Part shown: in pieces, positions 1-6,600 of the stretch | Layout of the letters: every line of letters starts with the position of its first letter | Position numbering within the stretch: the first letter of the stretch is position 1 | Assembly (NCBI GenBank): GCA_937997355.1 | Contig: CALKTZ010000010.1 | Location: 1-10,940 of the forward strand | Length of the DNA: 10,940 nucleotides | Direction of reading: 5' to 3' | From: an uncultured Planctomycetales bacterium | GTDB taxonomy: Bacteria > Planctomycetota > Planctomycetia > Isosphaerales > Isosphaeraceae | The notes under the pieces: generated by a model | The model's database searches: none | The model's input: only the letters and a program-made list of their open reading frames with translations | Told to the model about the DNA's origin: nothing | Position numbers and translations under genes: made by a program

Positions 1-1
1 A

Positions 2-913
2 CGCCGCCAGGCCGTGCGCACGGCGCGGGAGCGCTGGCGCACGTCGAGCGCCGACCTCGTGCGGCTCCTGCGCCTCGACCCCTCGGTCCTCGTGGAACCC
101 CTCGAACCCCCGGACCTCCGGGTGACGCTCCTGCCGCTCGATCGCCCGGTCGATGACCTCATCCCCGTCGCCCTGGCCAACCGGCCGGAGTTGGCCAGCC
201 ACCAGGCCCTGGTCCAGGCCACCGTCCAGCGGCTCCGCCAGGAGCGCCTCCGGCCCCTGGTGCCCAGTGTCCTGCTCCGCGGCGCGTCGACGGGGGTGCC
301 CGGGACCCTGGCGGGAGGCGCCTTCGGCGGCGGCCGGAACGACTCGATCGGGAACTTCGGCGCCCGGGCCGACTTCGACGTCCAGGTGCTCTGGGAGCTC
401 CAGAACCTGGGCTTCGGGAACCGCGCGCGCGTCCGCGAACGCCGGTCCGAGCACCGGGCGTCGCTCTTCGAGCTGATGGGCGTCCAGGACCGCGTTGCGG
501 CCGAGGTCGACCAGACTTACGAGCAGGCACGATCGGCCGCAGATCGGATGGGAGAGGCGGAGGCGGAACTCCGAGAAGCACACGACTCCGTGGAGAAGAA
601 CTTCGAAGGGCTGGGCCAGACCCGGCGCGCGGGAAACCTGCTGATTCTGCTGATCCGCCCCCAGGAAGCGGTGGCCTCCGTGCAGGCGCTCGCCCAAGCC
701 TACAACGATTACTTCGACACGGCGGCCGACTACAACCGGGCGCAGTTCCGGCTCTACCGCGCCCTCGGACACCCCGCGCAGGCGATCTCTTCCCCGGGGG
801 GACCTTGTGCCGTTCCGGCGGCGACGAATCCCGCGCCGCCGCTGGTCCGGACCGAGATTCGGCCTCGGGAGCCGCGACGGCTTGGCGGGACGACCCTTGG
901 AAATAAGGAGTGA
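2..913 (+). CDS. TolC/CusC-like outer-membrane efflux protein, C-terminal part (5' truncated by window)
   Basis: The reading frame is open from base 2, so the N-terminus lies outside the window; a GTG at 14 is only the first in-window start-like codon. The roughly 300 visible residues have the long, charged, heptad-like helices of outer-membrane factors (for example the stretch from VDQTYEQARSAADRM through EAELREAHDSVEKNFEG). The second-half signature RPQEAVASVQALAQAYNDYF is followed by a helix ending YRALGHP, a typical end of the TolC fold. Proteins of this family form the trimeric outer-membrane and periplasmic channel of tripartite exporters (CusCBA, CzcCBA, drug pumps). A Pro/Arg-rich tail of about 40 residues ends at TGA 911-913. 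The next gene's ribosome binding site (905-910) lies inside this gene's end, so the two are probably cotranscribed. The metal genes downstream favour a metal pump, but the substrate is inferred from context only. Confidence 0.8.
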   Translation, partial: RRQAVRTARERWRTSSADLVRLLRLDPSVLVEPLEPPDLRVTLLPLDRPVDDLIPVALANRPELASHQALVQATVQRLRQERLRPLVPSVLLRGASTGVPGTLAGGAFGGGRNDSIGNFGARADFDVQVLWELQNLGFGNRARVRERRSEHRASLFELMGVQDRVAAEVDQTYEQARSAADRMGEAEAELREAHDSVEKNFEGLGQTRRAGNLLILLIRPQEAVASVQALAQAYNDYFDTAADYNRAQFRLYRALGHPAQAISSPGGPCAVPAATNPAPPLVRTEIRPREPRRLGGTTLGNKE

Positions 914-920
914 GGGGCCC

Positions 921-1355
921 ATGGCGAGAGAAACGGGGGGAGAAGGAGCCGAGAAGCCGCTGCGCTCGGGAGAGGTGGCGCGGAGGGCGGGCGTGAACGT
1001 CGAGACCCTGCGGTTCTACGAGCGGGAGGGCCTCCTGCCGGAGCCGCCGCGGCGGGAATCCGGCTACCGGGACTATCCGCCCGAGGCGGTCGACCTGGTG
1101 CGCTTCATCAAGCGGGCCCAGGAGCTGGGATTCTCGCTCGGGGAGGTCCGCGAGCTGCTCGCCGCCCGCCGGACCCCTGCGGCGAAGTCGGCGCCGGTGC
1201 GGCGGCTGCTCGCGGCGAAGGCGGCCGAGATCGGGCGCAAGGTGCGCGACCTCCAGGCCCTGAAGGAGGTGTTGGACGGGATGCTCGATACCTGCGACGG
1301 CCGCCGCTCGCTGACCGCTTGCCCGCTGATCGCGGCGCTGAATCGGGGCGACTGA
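921..1355 (+). CDS. MerR-family metal-responsive regulator (first copy)
   Basis: This is a 144-aa protein, the usual MerR length. The ATG at 921 was chosen because AAGGAG lies at 905-910; the frame extends upstream to 807, but that part overlaps the efflux gene. The winged helix-turn-helix is clear at about residues 15-42 (RSGEVARRAGVNVETLRFYE), followed by GYRDYPPEAVDLVRFIKRAQELGFSL, the conserved MerR wing and linker. The long dimerisation helix runs from about 92 to 122. The metal loop has Cys125 and Cys134 in TCDGRRSLTACPLIAAL. The nine-residue spacing and CPLIA context closely match the Cys117/Cys126 loop of mercury MerR. The third ligand (Cys82 of MerR) is missing: the equivalent segment after RELL has no Cys. 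It probably controls the 20-bp-spacer promoter at 1391-1422 by DNA distortion. The metal could be Hg, Zn, Cd, Pb or Cu; the sequence does not decide. Confidence 0.9.
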   Translation: MARETGGEGAEKPLRSGEVARRAGVNVETLRFYEREGLLPEPPRRESGYRDYPPEAVDLVRFIKRAQELGFSLGEVRELLAARRTPAAKSAPVRRLLAAKAAEIGRKVRDLQALKEVLDGMLDTCDGRRSLTACPLIAALNRGD

Positions 1356-1390
1356 GGCGCGGTGCCGAGCTTTTCCGCCTGCATTTGCGC

Positions 1391-1422
1391 TTGACTCCGT
1401 ACCGCACTCCGGGGCGTAGAAT
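1391..1422 (+). promoter_or_regulatory. MerR-type promoter/operator upstream of the Cys-rich protein
   Basis: The -35 is TTGACT (1391-1396) and the -10 is TAGAAT (1417-1422), separated by exactly 20 bp. Such over-long 19-20 bp spacers are the hallmark of MerR-activated promoters. The sequence from the -35, TTGACTCCGTAC, is what I recall at mercury-type MerR operators. An imperfect dyad in the spacer (CTCCG 1395-1399 against CGGGG 1410-1414) is centred close to the middle of the promoter. It sits just after the first merR gene and about 85 bases before the start of the Cys-rich gene. Confidence 0.75.
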
Positions 1423-1506
1423 GCGCGCCGAGGTCGTGTCGAACGCCGCATCGGTCGGAAGGCCGGAAGCACGTCGTGGAGCATCGCAACCCGGAGGAGG
1501 ACTCTC

Positions 1507-1824
1507 ATGACTCAAAACCAAGACTGCCTTGAAGCCTGTAACCGCTGCGTCGAGGCGTGCAACGACTGCGCCTATAACTGCTGTACCCAGGGTGATCAGG
1601 CCGGGTGTACCCGGCTCTGTATGGACTGCGCTTCGGTCTGCTCGACCTGCGTCACGCTGCTCAGCCGCGGCTCGCAATTTGCGGCCGACCTCTGCCGCGA
1701 GTGTGCCGACATCTGCGACGCCTGCGCGGCCGAATGCGAGAAGAACCGGGGCATGGAGCAGTGCCGGCGTTGCGCCGAGGCGTGCCGCCGCTGCGCCGAG
1801 GCGTGCCGCAAGATGGCGGCCTGA
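1507..1824 (+). CDS. Cysteine-rich four-helix copper-storage-type protein (DUF326/Csp-like)
   Basis: This 105-aa protein has 22 cysteines (C7, 11, 14, 18, 21, 25, 26, 34, 38, 41, 45, 48, 63, 66, 70, 73, 77, 86, 89, 93, 96, 100). Most are spaced 3-4 residues apart on predicted helices (CxxxCxxC patterns), so they would line the inside of a four-helix bundle. This is the pattern of the DUF326 family, including the Csp proteins that store many Cu(I) ions in a Cys-lined core. There is no signal peptide or Tat motif, which fits a cytosolic Csp3-like form. The start at 1507 is supported by GGAGGAGG at 1493-1500. It lies immediately downstream of a MerR-type promoter, so metal induction is likely. 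Copper is the best guess; other soft metals (Hg, Ag, Cd) cannot be excluded. The C-terminal helix carries an internal tandem duplication. Confidence 0.92.
   Translation: MTQNQDCLEACNRCVEACNDCAYNCCTQGDQAGCTRLCMDCASVCSTCVTLLSRGSQFAADLCRECADICDACAAECEKNRGMEQCRRCAEACRRCAEACRKMAA
1762..1803 (+). repeat. Tandem 21-bp repeat inside the Cys-rich gene
   Basis: Two consecutive 21-bp units (1762-1782 and 1783-1803) each encode CRRCAEA (residues 86-92 and 93-99) and differ only at two third-codon positions. A further TGCCGC follows. The final metal-binding helix has apparently grown by a seven-residue (two-turn) duplication that keeps the Cys register. Confidence 0.85.
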
Positions 1825-1864
1825 GGCCCCCGCCGCGTCGCCCAGTCCCCTCGGCAGGCATGAC

Positions 1865-1902
1865 GAAGCTCCTACCGGAGAAGCTCGAAGATGCTCTAGA
1901 AT
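1865..1902 (+). promoter_or_regulatory. Repeat-rich candidate regulatory region ahead of the second merR
   Basis: In the roughly 100-base gap before the second merR, GAAGCTC occurs at 1865-1871 and 1880-1886, and a related GAAGATGCTC at 1887-1896. The last is followed at once by TAGAAT (1897-1902), the same hexamer used as the -10 of the upstream MerR-type promoter. Within it, CTCC-TACC-GGAG (1869-1880) forms a short inverted repeat. No good -35 lies 17-20 bp upstream of TAGAAT, so a MerR-type promoter is not demonstrated. It could be an operator or a weak promoter for the second merR/thioredoxin/HMA group. Confidence 0.35.
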
Positions 1903-1925
1903 CGGCGGGACGGAAGGGGTGAACC

Positions 1926-2318
1926 GTGGAGACACTGCGCTCCGGCGAGCTGGCGCGGCAGGCGGGGGTGAACGTCGAGACCCTCCGCTATTACGAGCGG
2001 AAGGGCCTCCTCGCCGTCCCGCCGAGGCAGCAATCCGGCCAACGGTCCTACCCGCCCGAGACGGTGGACCTGATCCGCTTCATCAAGCGGGCCCAGGCGC
2101 TCGGCCTGTCGCTAAAGGAAGTGCGCGAATTGCTGGAGCTGGGCGTCGAGGCCGATGCCGAATCCGAACCGGTGCGTGAGCTCTTGGAGGCCAAGCTTTC
2201 GGAGGTCGAGGGCAAGCTCCGCGACCTCCTCGGTCGCTGTGACGGCTGCGGCGCGGTCGGCTCCTGCCCGATCCTCCATTTCTTGAAACATTTGGAAGAC
2301 CCGGAATCTGCGTGTTGA
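1926..2318 (+). CDS. MerR-family metal-responsive regulator (second copy)
   Basis: This 130-aa protein starts at GTG 1926, preceded by GGAAGGGG (1912-1919) at good spacing. It is clearly paralogous to the 144-aa regulator: RSGELARQAGVNVETLRYYERKGLL and VDLIRFIKRAQALGLSLKEVRELL are near copies. The dimerisation helix runs from about 82 to 103. The metal loop is RCDGCGAVGSCPIL, with Cys105, Cys108 and Cys114, and a further Cys130 is the last residue. The Cys105/Cys114 spacing matches the first copy, while the extra Cys108 recalls the enriched loops of zinc/cadmium-type members. The N-terminal Cys ligand (Cys82 of MerR) is again absent. The thioredoxin gene starts 26 bases later, so both probably share a transcript. 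The differing loops suggest different metal preference or affinity from the first copy; that is inference. Confidence 0.9.
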   Translation: METLRSGELARQAGVNVETLRYYERKGLLAVPPRQQSGQRSYPPETVDLIRFIKRAQALGLSLKEVRELLELGVEADAESEPVRELLEAKLSEVEGKLRDLLGRCDGCGAVGSCPILHFLKHLEDPESAC

Positions 2319-2344
2319 GCGGGGCAATAGGCGAGGGACGCGGC

Positions 2345-2674
2345 ATGGCAAGTCTCGAAACGTTGACGGGCGGCGAGTTCGAGGCCAAGGTGCTCCGGGC
2401 AACGGTGCCGGTGGCGCTCGATTTCTACCAAGCGACCTGCCCGCCATGTCGGGCCCTGGAGCCGAGACTGGAGCGCGTGGCCGGGCAATACGCGGGCCGG
2501 CTGCCCGTCTACCGCGTGGATATCGAGCGCGACATGCCGGTGGCGGAGCGTTTCAACGTCAAGAGCATCCCCACCGTGCTGCTCCTGCGCGACGGCAACG
2601 AGGTCGAGCGGCTCGACGGGCTGATCACGGAGGGCGACCTCGAGGCGGCGTTCGAACGCGCGCTCCGCGGTTGA
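2345..2674 (+). CDS. Thioredoxin-like protein with CPPC active site
   Basis: A 109-aa single-domain thioredoxin fold of standard length. The ATG at 2345 was chosen because GAGGGA (2333-2338) precedes it; a GTG at 2312 would overlap the merR end. The strand VPVALDFYQATCPPC places the redox pair at Cys32 and Cys35 with CPPC instead of the classical WCGPC, and Thr31 replaces the Trp. VYRVDIERD is the central strand, and SIPT (about 74-77) carries the conserved cis-proline. There is no signal peptide, so it acts in the cytosol, reducing disulfides or metal-blocked thiols. Lying between a MerR regulator and an HMA chaperone, it may keep the cysteines of these proteins and of the Cys-rich storage protein reduced. 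CPPC centres also occur in other thioredoxin-fold reductants, so the exact partner is open. Confidence 0.9.
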   Translation: MASLETLTGGEFEAKVLRATVPVALDFYQATCPPCRALEPRLERVAGQYAGRLPVYRVDIERDMPVAERFNVKSIPTVLLLRDGNEVERLDGLITEGDLEAAFERALRG

Positions 2675-2719
2675 CGACGAGAGACATTCTGTCCCTTCAA
2701 CAGAGGAGGTCATGACACG

Positions 2720-2941
2720 ATGACACGCACGATCGACTTCACGGTGACGGGCGGAATGAAGCTTCACTGCGCCGGCTGCGAGGAGCGGATTGGCACCGCG
2801 CTGCGGCGCTTGCCCGGTGTCGGGGACGTGCAGGCCAGCGCCCAGGATCAACGCGTGAAAGTGACGATGGACCCGGCTCAGGTCAGCGCCGAACAAGTAC
2901 GGGCCAAACTCGAGGAGCTCGGCTACGGGGTCAGCACATAG
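2720..2941 (+). CDS. HMA-domain heavy-metal chaperone
   Basis: A 73-aa single HMA (ferredoxin-like beta-alpha-beta-beta-alpha-beta) domain of CopZ/MerP size. The metal site is HCAGC, with Cys17 and Cys20, followed by EERIGTALRRLPGV, the usual first helix and turn; RVKVTMDPAQVSAEQVRAKLEELGY completes the fold. The Met normally two residues before the first Cys (GMxCxxC) is replaced by Leu15, with Met13 two positions earlier. The start at 2720 is supported by GAGGAGGT at 2703-2710; the ATG at 2712 runs into a stop after three codons. There is no signal peptide, so it is cytosolic, passing Cu(I) or another soft metal to a pump, store or regulator. It follows the thioredoxin gene by 45 bases and is probably in its operon. 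Confidence 0.9.
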   Translation: MTRTIDFTVTGGMKLHCAGCEERIGTALRRLPGVGDVQASAQDQRVKVTMDPAQVSAEQVRAKLEELGYGVST

Positions 2942-3100
2942 GGGGCGGCGGATGATGGCCCGCGGCGAGGACTTGAGAAGCGACAGACGCGCTATCGGCG
3001 AGCGCCAGCGACCTCCTCAGCGAGGCGATGTTGGAGGCTTAAAAGCAGGCGCTGAGTGAGGCCAATCATATCCCGAACCGATGACCGAGATGGAGGCACC
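2942..3100. other. Intergenic gap between HMA and NTF2-like genes
   Basis: This is a 159-base stretch without a convincing gene. A 35-codon reading frame (2952-3059, plus strand) has no recognisable similarity. Another frame near 2985-3045 reads ATDALSASASDLLSEAMLEA and stops; it resembles a protein tail but has no start. That could be a decayed gene or chance. I see no clear promoter or terminator. Confidence 0.4.
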
Positions 3101-3454
3101 ATGAGCGACACTGCGACTCCTCAGGAGGTGCTCGACAGGCACCTGGAACTCTCGCGGTCCCATTCCGAGCAGGATTTCTTGGAGTGCTACCGCGAGGACT
3201 CCTTCCTGATCATGCCCGACGGTGTCCGCCGTGGTCTTGAGGGGATTCGCGGCTGCTACCACCAATTGAATCGGGACCTGCCGAACGCCCGCTATACCTA
3301 CAAAGCCGTCATCGTCGAGCAGGACGTGGGCTTCCTCGAATGGTCGGCAGATTCGGACACCCACGTCGTCACGGACGGCGCGGACTCTTACGTCATCCAG
3401 GACGGATATATCCGCGCGCAGACGATCCACTACACGCTCCGGCCTAAATCATGA
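3101..3454 (+). CDS. SnoaL/NTF2-like family protein
   Basis: A 117-aa protein from ATG 3101, chosen for GGAGG at 3092-3096 (four bases before the ATG, slightly short); a GTG at 3056 gives a poorer N-terminus. The pattern fits NTF2-like proteins: an N-terminal helix (QEVLDRHLELSRSHSEQDFLECYREDSFLIMPDG), a GLEGIRGCYHQL helix, then alternating strands (ARYTYKAVIVEQDVGFLEWSA, SYVIQDGYIRAQTIHYTL). These cone-shaped proteins include isomerases, dehydratases and many small-ligand binders, so the fold does not give a function. It sits 160 bases after the HMA gene in the same direction and may be an independent unit. Nothing in it binds metal in an obvious way. Confidence 0.8.
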   Translation: MSDTATPQEVLDRHLELSRSHSEQDFLECYREDSFLIMPDGVRRGLEGIRGCYHQLNRDLPNARYTYKAVIVEQDVGFLEWSADSDTHVVTDGADSYVIQDGYIRAQTIHYTLRPKS

Positions 3455-3613
3455 GCCAGGTCTGACCTCGTCGTTCAACTGGCCCACCCAATAATGCTCT
3501 CCCCTGGGTGCGGGGTCTAAGCTCTGAAGTTGCCGCCGCGGGCCGGTCGGGCTCCGTTGGCGCGATCCGCCACGGTGGAGGACCGCCAAGAAGCGGCGAG
3601 GCGACCGTAGACT
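3455..3613. other. Convergent intergenic region between the two blocks
   Basis: A 159-base stretch between the stop of the NTF2-like gene (plus) and the stop of the methylase-helicase gene (minus). It holds a tight palindrome AGGTC-T-GACCT (3458-3468) and a weak CCCC/GGGG pairing near 3502-3518. Neither is followed by a T-tract, so no intrinsic terminator is convincing. It marks the junction between the metal module and the mobile-element-like block, a natural place to look for an element boundary. Confidence 0.4.
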
Positions 3614-6600
3614 TTAGCGTTCACGGCGACTTGTGGCCGTCGTACCTCGGAATATCCCCAATTGACGCACCTTCCCCTGATCCCTGGTGACGTCCTCCCG
3701 GAATATCGTCCGGGCTCCGGCGAGGTGTCCGTGCGGGACTTCGCCACACCACTCGGAGGCGGTCGGGCGGTTTGTCGGGATAGCTTCCGTTGGGAAAACT
3801 GCCTTCGCCTCGGGCTCAGGTAATCCCGTCCCAGCCCCGGTCTCGGATGGGGAAGGCGCATCCGCCGCGGCACGGCGGCGGATGCGTGCGCTGACCGGCT
3901 CCTCGGCCGTCGCGGCTCGGCGTGTACCGGCCCGTTGCGGCATGGCTTCGATGGCGTGGGCGGCTTTGAGCGCGTTGATCCGCCCCGCAAGCTCGTGGAC
4001 CGGCGGGGGCGGGATCGCCCCGGGCTCGGGGGCCGTGTCGGAGAGCCCGGCCTTCAGTCGGTCGCGTAATGCGGTCAGCTCCCCGAGATAGGCATCGTGG
4101 GGGAACGGCACCCCCAGGCGTGCCTCGTAGTCCCGGAGCTGGCCCTGTGCGATGTCGAGATCTTGGCGGGTGGCGGCACACCGGTCCTCGTAGGTGCCGG
4201 CGAGGCGGTCGAGGGCGTTCAGCACGGCCCGAGGCCCGCGGTGATCGCGGGACGGCATGCCGTGCCGGGTTGCCGCTCCTTCCAGGAAAACCTCGGCGGC
4301 GGCGTTGCCGTGCAGCACGACGCCGAACCGGAGCCCGCGATAGGTCCCGAGCGGGAACCGCCTGGTCTCGCGGACCCGCTCCGGCAGGGCGTCCAGGCGG
4401 CCGGCGAGGGTCTCAAGCTCGGACTCCCGGCGGCAGTCCCTGCCGCCGATGACCAACGGGTCGCTGGCATGGTCGGTGACGGTCTTCAGGTCGCTTCCCA
4501 GATCGTTCAGGCGTCGGGACAGTGTCTCGATGGTGCCGGGCAGCTCGCGCAAGCTCCGTCGCGCGAGATATTGCTCGTCGGCGTGGTTCCTCCTGAGGAC
4601 GGCGAGCCGCTGCAATTCGGCGTCGGCCTCGGCCAGGGTCAGGACGGCGGGGTTGCCGGAGGCGATCGCCTTGACCTCGGCGTAGGAAAGCTCCTGGCCG
4701 CCGATGTCCTCGGCGCGGCGGACGGCCGCCTCGCCGGTCATGATCTGGGAGATGAACCGGGCCTTGGTCTCCAGCGCCTGCCACATATAGGCGTCGAACG
4801 AGCCCTCGGTGACGTAGCGATAGATCGCGACCTCCTCGTTGGCGTTCCCCTGGCGGAGGATGCGGCCCTCGCGCTGCTCGACCTCGGCCGGCTTCCAGGG
4901 GGCGTCGAGATGGTGCAGGGCCGCCAGCCGTTTCTGGACGTTGGTGCCGGTGCCCATCTTTTGGGTGCTGCCGATCAGCACGCGCACCGAGCCGTTCCTG
5001 ACCTTCTCGAAGAGGGCCTGCTTCTTGGCGTCGGAGTCGGCGTCGCCGACGACGGCGATCTGCTCGCGCGGGATGCTGCGGGCGGCGAGCTTGGCCGCGA
5101 TCTCGTCATAGGCCGAATAGCCCCAGGCGGTGGGGTGGACGCCCATGTCGCAGAAGACCATCTGCGTGCCGCGTGTGGCGGCGGTCCGGGTCCAGATGTC
5201 GGCGACGCGGCCCGCCAGGGCGTTGACCTTCGAGCCGGCGAAATCCTCGGCCGTGGACGAGAGCATGCGGGCGTCGAGGGCCAGCTTGCGGCCGTCGGTG
5301 GTGATGGCCAGGGCGTTGTCCTCGCGGGGATCGACCTTCTCCGTCCGCAGGCGGTCGTAGCGGGCGACCAGGGCTTGCTGGAGCGCCCGTTGTTCCTCCG
5401 ACATCGGGCAGGCGACGACGATCGGCTTGCCGGTCTCCAGCCTCGGGCGGGGAAGGTCCAGCATCTCGGCCGTCTGCACGTCGGAGAAGGCGCGGAACAT
5501 CTGCTGGAGTTCGGGCAGGTTGGTGAACCGCGCGAACCGGCTCCGCGGCCGGAGGCTGGCCCCGTCCGGGGAAATTTCCATCGTGTCGATCACCTCGCCG
5601 AAGGTGGCGGCCCAGCCGTCGAAATGCTCGATGCCGCGGCTCGCGAGTCCCTCGGGGTCGAGGAAGCGCTGCATCGTGTACAGCTCGACCATCGTGTTGC
5701 TGATCGGCGTGCCCGTGGCGAAGGTGACGCCGTGGCCAGGGTGCCGCTCGCCCAGGTAGCGGGCCTTCATGTAGAGGTCGAAGGCGCGTTCGCTGCCGCC
5801 GGTCTGGATGCCGGCCACCCGTTCCATCTTGGTCGGCGTCTCCAGGTTCTTGAAATAATGGGCCTCGTCGATGAAGACATGGTCGACGCCCAGCTCGTCG
5901 AAAACCAGGCCGTCGTCCTTCTTGTCTTCGGCGAGCAGGTCTTTCAGCCGTTCCTCGCGGCGGGCCTTCTGCTTCTCGATCGTCTTGATGATGTTGCGAT
6001 TGCCGCGGCTGGTGTCGGCGGCGGCCCCGTCGCGGAGCAACTGGTCATACTCTTTGATTTGCTCGCGCAGGAACCGCTCCTGGTAGCCGCCGGACATCCC
6101 GATCCGCTCGAAGCTCGAATGGGTGACGACAATGCCGTCCCATTCACCGCTGGCGATCTTGGCGGTGAGCATCTTGCGGCGCTCGCGCGTCAGGTCCTCC
6201 TTGGCGGCCACCAGCAATTTGGCGTTGGGATAGAGCTGCATGAACTCGCGGGTAAACTGCTCCAGCATGTGGTTGGGCACCACGTACATCGGCTTCTTGA
6301 CCAGCCCGGCCTGCTTCATCTTCATGCCGGTGGCGGCCATCGTGAAGGTCTTGCCCGCGCCGACGGCGTGCGCCAACAGGGTGTTGCCGCCGCTTATCCC
6401 TCGCCAGACGGCGTCCTTCTGGTGCGGGTTCAGCGTGATGCCCCGGCTCATGCCGGGGAAGTCGAGATGCGAGCCGTCGAACAGGCGGGGCCGCAGATTG
6501 TTGTAGGTGTCGTTGTAGCCCCGGACCAGCCGCTCGGTGCGCTCGGGCCCCTCGAAGACCCACGTCTTGAACCGCTTCTTGATGAGCTTCTGCTTCTCGC

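Noticed and set aside
159..1508. A 449-codon minus-strand frame
   Set aside because: Antisense to the efflux and first merR genes; Arg/Pro/Ser-rich and without motifs.
1108..2896. Minus-strand frames of 275 and 282 codons (1108-1935 and 2048-2896)
   Set aside because: Antisense shadows of the Cys-rich, MerR, thioredoxin and HMA genes, all of which have clear family motifs and ribosome binding sites.
2952..3059. A 35-codon plus-strand frame after the HMA gene
   Set aside because: Very short, charged and featureless; no evidence beyond being open.
3458..3468. Palindrome AGGTC-T-GACCT just after the NTF2-like gene
   Set aside because: One-base loop and no T-tract, so not a terminator; too short to call an operator.
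3508..3690. A 60-codon plus-strand frame in the convergent gap
   Set aside because: It overlaps the end of the methylase-helicase gene, has no convincing ribosome binding site and no family resemblance.
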